NCBI RefSeq assembly: GCF_000156375.1
Contig: NZ_DS996359.1
Location: 257,570 to 321,569, forward strand
DNA: 64,000 nt
Direction of reading: 5' to 3'
Origin: Desulfovibrio piger ATCC 29098
GTDB taxonomy: Bacteria; Desulfobacterota; Desulfovibrionia; Desulfovibrionales; Desulfovibrionaceae
Below the pieces are notes generated by a model. It was not told the origin of the DNA, did no database searches, and worked only from the letters and a program-made list of their open reading frames with translations. Positions within the stretch are counted from its first letter, which is position 1. Every line of letters begins with the position of its first letter. The translations under genes and the position numbers were made by a program. This document shows positions 22,531 to 30,509 of the stretch, one piece after another.

Positions 22531-23466
22531 CTACCTCCTGCCGGTATAGCCGATGAAGGCATCTTCGAGGTTCATGGCTGTCGGGATCATGGTTGCCGGG
22601 GACAGGGACAGGCCAGTGCGGGCCAGGGCCTCGGCCATGCCGGAGGCCGTGACGAAGCCGAACAGTTCATAATGGTCACTGTGGGCTTCTGCATTGATGA
22701 GACCATCGGGCAGGGGATGCCTGCCGCAGGCCAGGGCGTCCAGCCGGTCACGGGCAGTGGCGTCAGGAACGTCCCGGTGCTGCAGGCGATAGCTGCGGAA
22801 CGTGTCCATGAAATCCCGAAGGGGCAGTTTCAGGGCATCGCCGCCGCGCCGGAGAAAGATGGCTTCATCCACAAATCGGTCCATGTCCTGGATGACATGG
22901 GACGTAAGGATGACCGTATGCCGCCCGTCACGCAAAAATTCGCACAGGCAGTCCACAAAGAGACGCCGGTAACCGGCATCAAGGCCCAGTGAGTAGTCGT
23001 CCAGTACCAGCAGGTCCGGATCCTGGGCCAGCATGAGCCCCAAAACGACCTGTGAGCGCTGCCCTTCGCTCATATGGGCGATGCGATGCGTGGAGGGCAG
23101 GCCCAGGACATCCACAAGGGCATGATAACGTTCCGCTTTCCAGCGGGGATAAAAAGCCGCCATAAAGCGTTCGACCTGGGCAATGGTGAAGAAATCATAG
23201 GCAAGGTGGCGCTCAAAAAGCAGGCCTACCCTCTCCCGGGTAGCGGGCCGTATGGCATGGGCGGGGTCCCCGAAGATACGGCAGCTGCCGCCCAGCGGCT
23301 TGAGAAAGCCCATGATTATCTTGATCAGCGTCGTCTTGCCAACGCCATTCTTGCCCAGCAGACCGTAAATCTTGCCCATCTCAAAAGAGAGCGACAGATC
23401 TTCATAGACCTTGTGCTTTCCATAGGCGTGCCGGAGATGCTCCACGCAGACCGGGGGAAATCGCAT
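22531..23466 (-). CDS. ABC transporter ATP-binding protein
   Basis: A 311-residue ATPase. Walker A GLLGKNGVGKTTLIK, Q-loop region GLLFERHLAYDFF, signature MSEGQRSQV in place of LSGGQ, Walker B DLLVLDDYSLGLDAG with Asp where the catalytic Glu is normally found, and H-loop LTSHV. The catalytic Glu-to-Asp change and the altered signature are unusual. About 80 residues after the nucleotide-binding domain form a C-terminal extension common in ABC-2 exporters. The start at 23466 has GGAGG. It heads the operon and is divergent from the second small secreted protein. Confidence 0.9.
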   Translation of the reverse strand: MRFPPVCVEHLRHAYGKHKVYEDLSLSFEMGKIYGLLGKNGVGKTTLIKIIMGFLKPLGGSCRIFGDPAHAIRPATRERVGLLFERHLAYDFFTIAQVERFMAAFYPRWKAERYHALVDVLGLPSTHRIAHMSEGQRSQVVLGLMLAQDPDLLVLDDYSLGLDAGYRRLFVDCLCEFLRDGRHTVILTSHVIQDMDRFVDEAIFLRRGGDALKLPLRDFMDTFRSYRLQHRDVPDATARDRLDALACGRHPLPDGLINAEAHSDHYELFGFVTASGMAEALARTGLSLSPATMIPTAMNLEDAFIGYTGRR

Positions 23467-23494
23467 ACCTCCTCCTTGCTCTTTTTTTGACAAG

Positions 23495-23522
23495 TCTATA
23501 TGAAAAAGAAATTCAATGTCAA
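23495..23522 (-). promoter_or_regulatory. Promoter of ABC unit with Fur-like box in its spacer
   Basis: On the minus strand TTGACA (23517-23522), a 16-nt spacer and TATAGA (23495-23500) form a good promoter. The spacer is occupied by the palindrome TGAA-N7-TTCA (23501-23515), as in the feo promoter. The same site would also lie in the promoter of the divergent plus-strand gene, for which TTGACA at 23487-23492 is a candidate -35. Confidence 0.72.
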
Positions 23523-23547
23523 TAATACGAGCATAGGAGGAGGAACA

Positions 23548-23868
23548 ATGAAGAATCTTCTCTTCATTCTGGCAGTAGCGGCCCTGTTGGGGGCACAGGC
23601 ATCGCCTGCGGCAGCGCACAGTGCCCTGCTGAACTGTTTTGACAACGCTGATGGGACGTTCACCTGCCAGGGCGGTTACTCGGACGGTTCGTCGGCAACG
23701 GGTATCAGGATCGTGGTACGGGACAGCAGCGGCGTTGTTTTGCAAGAGGCCCGTCTGGACTCCAACAGTGAGGTGACCCTGAACAGGCCACAGGGGGATT
23801 TTTCGGTATTGTTCGACGGTGGGGCCGGTCATTCCGTAGAGGTACGCGGCGATTCTCTTGTGCGTTAG
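23548..23868 (+). CDS. Small secreted protein of the feo locus (copy 2)
   Basis: A 106-residue paralogue of the protein at 18919. Signal peptide MKNLLFILAVAALLGAQASP, cleavage after AAA, mature N terminus HSALLNCFDNADGTFTCQGG. The two Cys, the GYSDGSSATG motif, LDSNSEV and the C-terminal FDGGAGHSVEV are conserved between the copies, while the signal peptides differ. GGAGGAGG precedes the start. It is divergent from the ABC operon and shares its Fur-like control region, so the two copies are likely co-expressed under iron limitation. Confidence 0.85.
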   Translation: MKNLLFILAVAALLGAQASPAAAHSALLNCFDNADGTFTCQGGYSDGSSATGIRIVVRDSSGVVLQEARLDSNSEVTLNRPQGDFSVLFDGGAGHSVEVRGDSLVR

Positions 23869-24198
23869 AAGGGGGACTCCGCCCTGTCATCCGGCTCTCC
23901 GGCAGGCAGGATGTGAAGGACGGCAGGAAGGACAGGGCATACCGAGAGCCCCTGGCGGCACAGTCCGGCCACTATGGCAAAGAATGCCGGGCGGGCGATG
24001 CCTTGAGCCATATGCGCGCTGGTGTCTTTCCGGAGCCCGGAGGGCAGACAATACCTGTCTCGGTATGAAGGAAAGGCAGGCTGTCTTTCTCCTCTCTTGC
24101 CCCTGCTGAAAGTTTTGGGAAGGGAGAGGGGGAGCACGAGGGGGAGAGGGAGAACCGTTTTCCAAAACGGTTTCCTTCTCCCCCTCGTCTGTTCCTTA
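23869..24198. other. Gap with hairpin repeat
   Basis: No gene is supported. The only structure I see is the long hairpin at 24137-24187. Confidence 0.6.
24137..24187. repeat. Hairpin family member b
   Basis: CGAGGGGGAGA...AACCGTTTT pairs across two bases with AAAACGGTT...TCTCCCCCTCG. Preceded by GAAAGTTTTGGGAAGGG, a variant of the lead-in seen at the other family members. It lies just beyond the stop of the minus-strand gene and may terminate it. Confidence 0.75.
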
Positions 24199-25185
24199 CT
24201 AAAACGCCACCCACCAGTACAGCAGGGTGACCACGGCCATGCTGACGGCGCGCAGGCCCTGGTTGGCCAGGATGAGGCGCAGGGCCAGGGCCGGGCGGTA
24301 GAAACCGGCGTAGGCGGGCAGCTGGTGGCGGATGGCCCGCATGGGCGTGGACAATATGTTGCCCACCATCAGGGCCAGCACCACGTCGCGGGCCTCGAGG
24401 CCGCCGGTCTGGAGCACGCTGCCTGCGGCGCCCAGGGCCGCGCCCAGCTCGGCGGCCAGATGCAGCACGATGATGCCCATGGCCTGGGGCTTGAGGAAGG
24501 CCAGCCATTCCATGTGCATGGCCAGCCACTCCTCGGCGGCGGTGAACAGGCCGTAGCGCTGCAACAGATACATGATGATGTAGACGGGCACCGTGAAGCA
24601 GACCAGTTTGGGCACGCGGCGGCGGAAGCGCTTCCAGGCCTTGCGGGCGGCGGCGCGCCAGCCGGTCTCGCCGTCGGCGGCGGTCGTGCAGGCCAGGCAG
24701 CCCTGCGGCGGTGCGGGCAGCAGGCGGCGGGAAAAGGCGATGGTCAGGCCGGTACGGCCCACGGCGGCCAGCAGGGTCAGGCCCACATAGACCACGGCGG
24801 GCCAGCCCAGCACGGGCCAGGTGAGCAGGAAGATGGTGGGCGTGTGGACCAGATAGGCCGGGAAGCTGTTGAACAGATTGGCCAGCATGAGTTCCCGGCC
24901 GTCGATCTCGCCTTTCTGGTGGCTTTCGGAAAGCAGGCCGTTGGCCGCTGCCGGGGAGACGAAGGCCAGGGAGAAGGCCGCGCCCGCCACGTCGCGCAGA
25001 TGGGCGGCCCGGGCCAGCGGGGTGGCCAGGCGGGCCAGATGGCGCGTCCAGCGCAGGGCCTCCAGCAGATTGGCCAGCAGCAGGCCCACGCACAGGCCCA
25101 GCAGCAGACGCAGCAGAGGCCAGAGCAGGCCTTTCCAGAGCAGGGCCAGGGAATGCAGGCTGTCGGGGGAAAGGATATCGTTCAT
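24199..25185 (-). CDS. Nucleoside-recognition (Gate) domain membrane protein
   Basis: A 328-residue inner-membrane protein with two Gate-type repeats: AGAAFSLAFVSPAAANGLLS with NLFNSFPAYLVHTPT in the first half, and a similar arrangement (LHLAAELGAALGAAGSVLQ, GNILSTPMRAIRH) in the second. A Cys pair (CLACTT) and a basic loop separate them. Gate proteins are related to transporters of small solutes or nucleosides, but no substrate is known for this type. Fifteen base pairs separate it from rnhA upstream on the same strand. Confidence 0.75.
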   Translation of the reverse strand: MNDILSPDSLHSLALLWKGLLWPLLRLLLGLCVGLLLANLLEALRWTRHLARLATPLARAAHLRDVAGAAFSLAFVSPAAANGLLSESHQKGEIDGRELMLANLFNSFPAYLVHTPTIFLLTWPVLGWPAVVYVGLTLLAAVGRTGLTIAFSRRLLPAPPQGCLACTTAADGETGWRAAARKAWKRFRRRVPKLVCFTVPVYIIMYLLQRYGLFTAAEEWLAMHMEWLAFLKPQAMGIIVLHLAAELGAALGAAGSVLQTGGLEARDVVLALMVGNILSTPMRAIRHQLPAYAGFYRPALALRLILANQGLRAVSMAVVTLLYWWVAF

Positions 25186-25200
25186 GGGCGGGGCGCGGGA

Positions 25201-25680
25201 TCAGGCCTGGGCGGCCGTGAAGCCCGTGTCCTCGGGCAGGTCGGGACCGGCGGCGAAGGCGCGGGCCAGCTCGTCGCAGCGTTCGTTCTCGCGGTGCCCG
25301 GCATGGCCGCGCAGCCAGTGGAAGGTGACCTTGTGGGTGCGCAGCAGGGGCAGGAGCTGTTTCCAGAGGTCCACGTTGAGCACGGGCTTCTTGTCGCTCT
25401 TGATCCAGTTGCGCTTTTGCCAGCCGGCCAGCCAGCCTTTTTCCACAGCGTCGCAGACGTATTTGGAATCGGTGTAGATGTCCACCTCGCAGGCTTCGCG
25501 TAGGGCGGAGAGGGCCGCGATGACGCCGCCCAGTTCCATGCGGTTGTTGGTGGTCAGGCGGGCGCCGCCCACCAGCTCGCGGCGGGCCGTGCTGCCCACC
25601 AGGCAGAGGATGGCGGCCCAGCCGCCCCGGCCGGGATTGCCCAGGCAGGAACCGTCCGTATAGATGATGACTTTCTTCAT
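25201..25680 (-). CDS. rnhA: Ribonuclease HI
   Basis: A 159-residue enzyme that cleaves RNA in RNA-DNA hybrids. Catalytic residues: Asp in IYTDGSCLGNPG, Glu in NNRMELGGVIAAL, Asp in DIYTDSKYVCDA, and Asp late in ENERCDELAR. The basic protrusion region KRNWIKSDKKPVLN and HWLRGHAGH are present, so this is the full bacterial type. ATG 25678-25680 has AAGGAA; the preceding TTG is unlikely. Confidence 0.97.
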   Translation of the reverse strand: MKKVIIYTDGSCLGNPGRGGWAAILCLVGSTARRELVGGARLTTNNRMELGGVIAALSALREACEVDIYTDSKYVCDAVEKGWLAGWQKRNWIKSDKKPVLNVDLWKQLLPLLRTHKVTFHWLRGHAGHRENERCDELARAFAAGPDLPEDTGFTAAQA

Positions 25681-26179
25681 CAAGAATTCCTTTGTGGTTT
25701 GAGACCTCCCCCTTCAGGGGGAAAAGGGAATTTGACAAGACGGCGAAGCCGATGAAATCCTTTTCCGCAACTTCTCCCTTCAGGGAGGGGCGATCTGCAC
25801 GCCCCCTATCCGCCGGTCGCGGAGGCGGTAGCCGTTGCCCGCACCAGCGGGCTTACGGATAGCGACAGCGCTTTCATGGGCTGTCTTGCCGCGTAACACA
25901 TTGCTGTCTTTATCCGTAGCTTCCTGCGTCGCAACGGCTAAAGCTCATTCGGCGGATGGGGCGACTGTGGATTGAAACATGACCGCGCAGTGTAGGCAAG
26001 AAGCGGAGCGCTGGCAACGGGGCCTTCCCGGGTGTGCCCGCGCGCACAGGGCGGGCCGCAAGGCAGGGATGGCGCGGGCAGGGGCGTGGTCTTCGTTCTG
26101 CACGCTGGACTTTGCGGAACCTTTGGGATATGCTTTTCTACCAAAAATTAATGGGGGCATCACCCCCGTGGAGGACATC
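25681..26179. other. Gap with REPIN-like element
   Basis: No gene is supported. It contains the imperfect inverted repeat at 25829-25940 and, near 25968, a lone GTGGATTGAAAC that is not part of an array. Confidence 0.6.
25829..25940. repeat. Imperfect long inverted repeat
   Basis: TAGCCGTTGC (25829-25838) pairs with GCAACGGCTA (25931-25940), TTACGGATA region (25853-25861) with TATCCGTAG (25911-25919), and GACAGC (25864-25869) with GCTGTC (25903-25908). The right arm shares a 24-bp identical stretch with 11492-11515 on the opposite strand, so this is a dispersed element. Confidence 0.7.
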
Positions 26180-26287
26180 ATGGCTCACAAGAAAATTGAG
26201 CGTAAAAAGGAACTGGATCGCCGCCGTCATCGTCGCGCTGAACGTCTGAAGCAGCGCGTGCGTGAAGCCAAGGCCGCCAAGGCCTAG
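26180..26287 (+). CDS. Small highly basic protein (35 aa)
   Basis: A 35-residue protein MAHKKIERKKELDRRRHRRA... that is mostly Lys, Arg, Glu and Ala and is probably one helix. GGAGG lies 6 nt before the ATG. Its charge resembles ribosome- or RNA-associated small proteins. I recall similar short lysine-arginine-rich proteins in other deltaproteobacteria, but no function. A longer in-frame opening upstream exists but lacks a ribosome-binding site. Confidence 0.75.
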   Translation: MAHKKIERKKELDRRRHRRAERLKQRVREAKAAKA

Positions 26288-26398
26288 TTTCCGCGGACAG
26301 TTCATTGCCGGTTCCCTGCGGGGAGCCGCGAATTTCAGCACAACGGCCGATGGCCCCGTATCTCAGGGGCTGTCGTGGCCGTTCTTGGCGTTATAGCT

Positions 26399-26728
26399 AT
26401 GCCCATCTACGAATATCAGTGTCCCAACTGTCAGAAAGTCTTTGAAGAATGGACCCATGTGACCGACATGCAGGCCCAGGAGCCCTGCCCTGATTGCGGC
26501 ACCCCCTCGCCGCGGGTCATGTCGCACACGTCTTTCGTGCTCAAGGGCGGCGGCTGGTATGTCAGCGATTACGGCTACCGCAAGGGCATCAAGGACGAGA
26601 ACAGCACGTCCACCCCTTCTTCTTCCGCCTCCTCGTCGACGAGTTCCACTTCTTCCGGCAGCACTGCCAGCAGCACTTCCGGAGGCTCGGGTTCTTCCGC
26701 CTCCTCTTCGTCGACCCCTTCCGCGTGA
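26399..26728 (+). CDS. FmdB-family zinc ribbon protein
   Basis: A 109-residue protein with the FmdB zinc ribbon MPIYEYQCPNCQKVFEEW and CPDCGTPSPRVMS, i.e. two CxxC knuckles. The C-terminal third is almost entirely Ser, Thr and Gly, a low-complexity tail. I chose ATG 26399 because the family begins MPxYEY; no clear Shine-Dalgarno is present, and an ATG eight codons upstream is in frame. FmdB proteins are putative regulators with no settled role. Only 8 bp separate it from purB. Confidence 0.85.
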   Translation: MPIYEYQCPNCQKVFEEWTHVTDMQAQEPCPDCGTPSPRVMSHTSFVLKGGGWYVSDYGYRKGIKDENSTSTPSSSASSSTSSTSSGSTASSTSGGSGSSASSSSTPSA

Positions 26729-26736
26729 GGTAACCT

Positions 26737-28032
26737 ATGATTGAGCGCTACACCCGGCCCGCCATGGGCCGCATCTGGACCCTGGAGAACCGTTACCGCG
26801 CCTGGCTGGCCGTGGAAGTGGCCGTGTGCGAAGCCTGGGCCGAACTGGGCCGCGTGCCCGCCGAGGCCGTGAAGACCATCCGGGAAAAGGCCGACATCGA
26901 CGTGGACCGCATCCTCGAGATCGAGCAGACCACCCGTCACGACGTCATCGCCTTCCTTACCTCGCTGGAAGAAAAGGTGGGCCCCGACGCCCGCTACATC
27001 CATCTGGGCTGCACTTCTTCCGACATCGTGGACACCGCCAACGGTTATCTGTTCATGCAGGCCGGCAAGCTCATCGTGGAAGACATCGAAAAGGTGCTGG
27101 CTTCTCTGGAAGCCCTGGCCCGCAAGCACAAGGGCGTGCTCTGCATGGGCCGCACCCACGGCATCCATGCCGAACCCACCAGCTTCGGCCTCAAGATGAC
27201 CGGCTTCCACGCCGAGTTCCAGCGCCATCTGGAACGCGTCAAGGCCGGTATCGAGAGCGTGCGCGTGGGCAAGATCTCCGGCGCCGTGGGCACCTACGCC
27301 TTCCTTTCCCCCGAACTGGAGGAAAAGGCCCTGGCCCGTCTGGGCCTGGCCGTGGATCCGCACTCCACCCAGATCGTGCAGCGTGACCGCTATGCCCACT
27401 TCTTCACCTCCCTGGCCATCCTGGCCGGCGGCATCGAGCGCCTGTGCGTGGAACTGCGCCACCTGCAGCGCACCGAAGTGCTGGAAGTGGAAGAAGGTTT
27501 CGCCAAGGGCCAGAAGGGCTCCTCGGCCATGCCGCACAAGAAGAACCCCATCTCCGCCGAGAACATGGCCGGTCTTGCCCGCCTGATCCGCAGCAATGCC
27601 GTGGCTTCCATGGAGAATCAGGCCCTGTGGCACGAGCGCGACATCAGCCATTCGTCCGTGGAACGCGTCATCATGCCCGACTCCACCATCCTGGCTGACT
27701 ACGTGCTCAACCGTCTGTGCCGCCTGCTGGACGGCCTGGTGGTCAAGCCCGAGCGCATGAAGGAGAACATGGAACGTTCCTACGGCCTGTACTTCTCCCA
27801 GCGCGTGCTCACCGCCCTCATCGCCACCGGCCTGCCGCGCCAGAAGGCCTATGAGGCCGTGCAGCGCCTGGCCATGCAGAGCTGGGAGACCCGCAAGCCC
27901 TTCCCCGAGCTGGTGTGCGCCGACCCCGACATGCATGAACGTCTGGGCGATGCCCAGCTGGCCGAACTTTTCGATCCCACCTACTACCTTAAATACGAAG
28001 ACGTCATCTACAAGCGCGTCTTCGGCAATTAG
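26737..28032 (+). CDS. purB: Adenylosuccinate lyase
   Basis: A 431-residue fumarase/aspartase-superfamily enzyme that splits SAICAR and adenylosuccinate in purine synthesis. Motifs: HLGCTSSDIVDTA, GRTHGIHAEPTSFG, and the signature loop GSSAMPHKKNPI. The catalytic His and Ser lie in these. Sequence is full length. Followed after 9 bp by pyrE, so purine and pyrimidine genes are cotranscribed. Confidence 0.97.
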   Translation: MIERYTRPAMGRIWTLENRYRAWLAVEVAVCEAWAELGRVPAEAVKTIREKADIDVDRILEIEQTTRHDVIAFLTSLEEKVGPDARYIHLGCTSSDIVDTANGYLFMQAGKLIVEDIEKVLASLEALARKHKGVLCMGRTHGIHAEPTSFGLKMTGFHAEFQRHLERVKAGIESVRVGKISGAVGTYAFLSPELEEKALARLGLAVDPHSTQIVQRDRYAHFFTSLAILAGGIERLCVELRHLQRTEVLEVEEGFAKGQKGSSAMPHKKNPISAENMAGLARLIRSNAVASMENQALWHERDISHSSVERVIMPDSTILADYVLNRLCRLLDGLVVKPERMKENMERSYGLYFSQRVLTALIATGLPRQKAYEAVQRLAMQSWETRKPFPELVCADPDMHERLGDAQLAELFDPTYYLKYEDVIYKRVFGN

Positions 28033-28041
28033 GAGGCTCCC

Positions 28042-28614
28042 GTGCAGCAGTCCATCCTGGAGATCAAGCGTCGTCTGGCCCGCCTGCTGGTGGAAAAGTC
28101 CTACCGTGAAGGCGACTTCGTCCTGGCTTCCGGCCGCCGCAGCGACTATTACTTCGATTGCCGCGTGACCGCCCTGCATGCCGAAGGTTCCTGGCTCATC
28201 GGTACGCTGTTCAACGACCTGCTCAAGGACGTGCCCGTGGTGGGCGTGGGCGGCATGACCATGGGCGCCGACCCGCTGGTCTCCGCCACCACCGCCATCT
28301 CGCACGAACTGGGCCGTCCCCTCAACGGCCTGCTGGTGCGCAAGGAAGCCAAGGACCACGGTACCGGCCAGTTCGTGGAAGGCCTGGGCAACTTCAAACC
28401 CGGCGACAAAGTGGCCATGCTGGAAGACGTGGTGACCACCGGCGGCTCCCTGCTCAAGGCCTGTGACCGCGTGCGCGCCGCCGGCCTGGACATCGTGGCC
28501 GTGTGCTGCATCCTGGACCGCGAAGAAGGCGGCCGCGAAAAGCTGAAGGAAGCCGGTTACGAACTGCACTCCCTCTTCACCCGCAAGGAGCTGGTGGAGA
28601 TGGCCCGCTCCTAG
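28042..28614 (+). CDS. pyrE: Orotate phosphoribosyltransferase
   Basis: A 190-residue type I phosphoribosyltransferase that makes OMP from orotate and PRPP. The PRPP-binding motif is MLEDVVTTGGSLLKAC, and the flexible loop LLVRKEAKDHGTG holds the catalytic Lys. The start is GTG 28042 with GGAGG upstream. Last gene of the fmdB-purB-pyrE unit; a terminator follows at 28720. Confidence 0.95.
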   Translation: MQQSILEIKRRLARLLVEKSYREGDFVLASGRRSDYYFDCRVTALHAEGSWLIGTLFNDLLKDVPVVGVGGMTMGADPLVSATTAISHELGRPLNGLLVRKEAKDHGTGQFVEGLGNFKPGDKVAMLEDVVTTGGSLLKACDRVRAAGLDIVAVCCILDREEGGREKLKEAGYELHSLFTRKELVEMARS

Positions 28615-29062
28615 GAGCGTCCCTGCTGGAGCGCTCCCGGCAGTTCCGGGCGTATGGCGGGCCTTCCCCGCATGCTTCCCGCTCCAGATCCGTCCCGGAC
28701 CGGGGATACACCGATCGATAAAGGGCAGCCTTCGGGCTGCCCTTTTTGTACGCTTTTATCCGGTTCGGATCGGGAGCCTGGTCAGAATGACACGGAAATG
28801 ATGCGGGGCTCCATGCTCAGCGGGACATAGTGATAGAGTTTCCAGCAGAGCAGATAATACAGACTGCCGATAAGGACAGGCGTGTTCGCAAAATGCAGCT
28901 TTGAGAAGCAGGCCGGAAAAAAGAAAGAACCAGCTCAGAGCAAGAAAATTACCGGTAGACTGGCGCATACAAAAGACCCTCTGTCATGGGGCAGCGTGAT
29001 CGTATCGTTGTCTGTCCCTGTGCCCTGGCGCTATAAGGCGGAGACATGCAAGGAGACAACAG
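28615..29062. other. Gap with terminator and possible gene relic
   Basis: It holds the pyrE terminator. On the minus strand between 28968 and about 28785, a hydrophobic frame (MRQSTGNFLALSWFFLF) and a second frame (KLHFANTPVLIGSLYYLLCW, ending IISVSF) would join through a 1-nt shift at a T6 run. This could be a relic of a small membrane protein, but evidence is weak. Confidence 0.3.
28720..28747 (+). terminator. Terminator after pyrE
   Basis: AAAGGGCAGCC, loop TTCG, GGCTGCCCTTTTT: a perfect stem with tetraloop and T run. Confidence 0.92.
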
Positions 29063-30010
29063 ATGAAACTGCTTTCCCTGATCGTTCCGGTCCTTAATGA
29101 AGAAGAGGCCATTCCGCTGTTCTATGAGGCCGTGCAGGAAGTCTTGCATGACGAGCCCTATGAGCTGGAGATCCTGTTCGTCGATGACGGCAGTACGGAC
29201 AGGACCCTGGAGATCATCGAAGGTCTCCATGCCCGGGATCCGCGGGTCCGCGCTATCTCCTTTTCCCGTAATTTCGGCAAGGAACTGGCGTTGGCCGCCG
29301 GATTGCAGGCGGCCCGCGGGGATGCCGTCGTCCCTATGGACGTGGATCTGCAGGATCCGCCAGCTCTTTTGCAACAGTTCCTGCGCCTGTGGGAACAGGG
29401 ATATGAAACGGTCATAGGTGTGCGTTCCCGGCGTGATGCGGACAGCTGGGCAAAGCGCGTGAGCGCGGGCCTCTTCTACCGACTGTTCAACCGGTTGACC
29501 AGGGGACGTGTCGTTCCCAATGCCGGGGATTACCGGCTCATGGATCGTGTGGTGGTGGACGCCCTGAATGCCTTGCCCGAGCGTGTGCGTTTCACCAAGG
29601 GGCTGTATGGCTGGGTGGGCTTCCGCAGTGCCGTCGTGGAATACGAACGTCCGGCCCGAGTGGCCGGCAGCAGCAAGTGGCCGGGGTGGAAGCTGTGGAA
29701 CTTTGCTTTGGACGGCATCACCTCCTTCAGCACGCTGCCGCTGCGCTTGTGGAGCTATCTGGGAATGCTCGTGGCCCTGGTCGGCTTTTTCTATGCCGGA
29801 TACCTTATTTTCAAAACGCTTGTCTGGGGCGTGGATGTCCCCGGGTATGCCTCGCTGATGGTGGTGATCCTGTGTCTTGGCGGCCTGATATTGTGCTCGC
29901 TGGGGATCGTGGGGGAATACCTCGGGCGTGTGTTCCAGGAGGTCAAGGGACGGCCCCAGTATGTCGTCCGTCGCCGTATCGGCCTGGAAAATGCCCCAAA
30001 AAGACCGTAG
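29063..30010 (+). CDS. GtrB-like polyprenyl-phosphate glycosyltransferase
   Basis: A 315-residue GT2 enzyme of the DPM1/GtrB type. The catalytic domain shows VPVLNEEEAIP, LFVDDGSTD, FSRNFGKELALAAG, and the DxD-like MDVDLQDPP. Two C-terminal membrane spans follow (residues 235-295), as in enzymes that load a sugar onto undecaprenyl phosphate. AAGGAG precedes the start. No GtrA flippase or GtrC enzyme gene is adjacent. The sugar is unknown. Confidence 0.88.
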   Translation: MKLLSLIVPVLNEEEAIPLFYEAVQEVLHDEPYELEILFVDDGSTDRTLEIIEGLHARDPRVRAISFSRNFGKELALAAGLQAARGDAVVPMDVDLQDPPALLQQFLRLWEQGYETVIGVRSRRDADSWAKRVSAGLFYRLFNRLTRGRVVPNAGDYRLMDRVVVDALNALPERVRFTKGLYGWVGFRSAVVEYERPARVAGSSKWPGWKLWNFALDGITSFSTLPLRLWSYLGMLVALVGFFYAGYLIFKTLVWGVDVPGYASLMVVILCLGGLILCSLGIVGEYLGRVFQEVKGRPQYVVRRRIGLENAPKRP

Positions 30011-30509
30011 GAAAAAATTTTTTGAAATTTTTTTCAGGAAATTTTTCCAGAGGGACCCGGAAAATGTGATGACGTGGAGCTGCCGGGGATGTGCAGGCTG
30101 AAAAACTTTGTCACATTGATGGTAGAGATGGCTGGACGCATATCGATTTTAATTTGTGATGTACTTTTGACGCAGTAACACAAAAAATTAAAGTATATTT
30201 TGCTTTATATGCAGTTTGATGATGTTTATTTATTTGGCTTGTTCGTTATTTCTTAAAGTGTATGGAAACTCTCGTGACTGTTTGTGTGAACAGTCATGGC
30301 GGGACTATGTGCATTGCGTAACAAAGTGCGCGTTTTACCGTGTAAAACCGGCGTAAAGCAGAGCCCGGCCCTTTGCAGCGATGCTGAAAGCGTGCTAGCG
30401 TGTTTTTGTGCCATCCGCTGTGGCACGGGCATTCCGGTCGGATGCAGAGGGCTGTCCGGGCGGAAGATATCAACGAGAGGACAGGGGCGAGCCCCGGGAG
30501 GATGGAAAA
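30011..30509. other. A+T-rich gap upstream of the symporter
   Basis: No gene is supported. The region is clearly more A+T-rich than its surroundings and begins with runs of A and T that may end the glycosyltransferase transcript. An operator-like inverted repeat lies at 30275-30296. Confidence 0.6.
30275..30296. promoter_or_regulatory. Operator-like inverted repeat
   Basis: TGACTGTT and AACAGTCA form perfect 8-bp arms around TGTGTG, in the gap before the symporter gene. A dimeric repressor or activator site is possible. Confidence 0.45.

Noticed and set aside
25960-25985. GTGGATTGAAAC, the 3' end of type I-C CRISPR repeats
   Set aside because: Only this 12-bp match occurs once; there is no full repeat, no second copy at spacer distance and no cas gene in the window.
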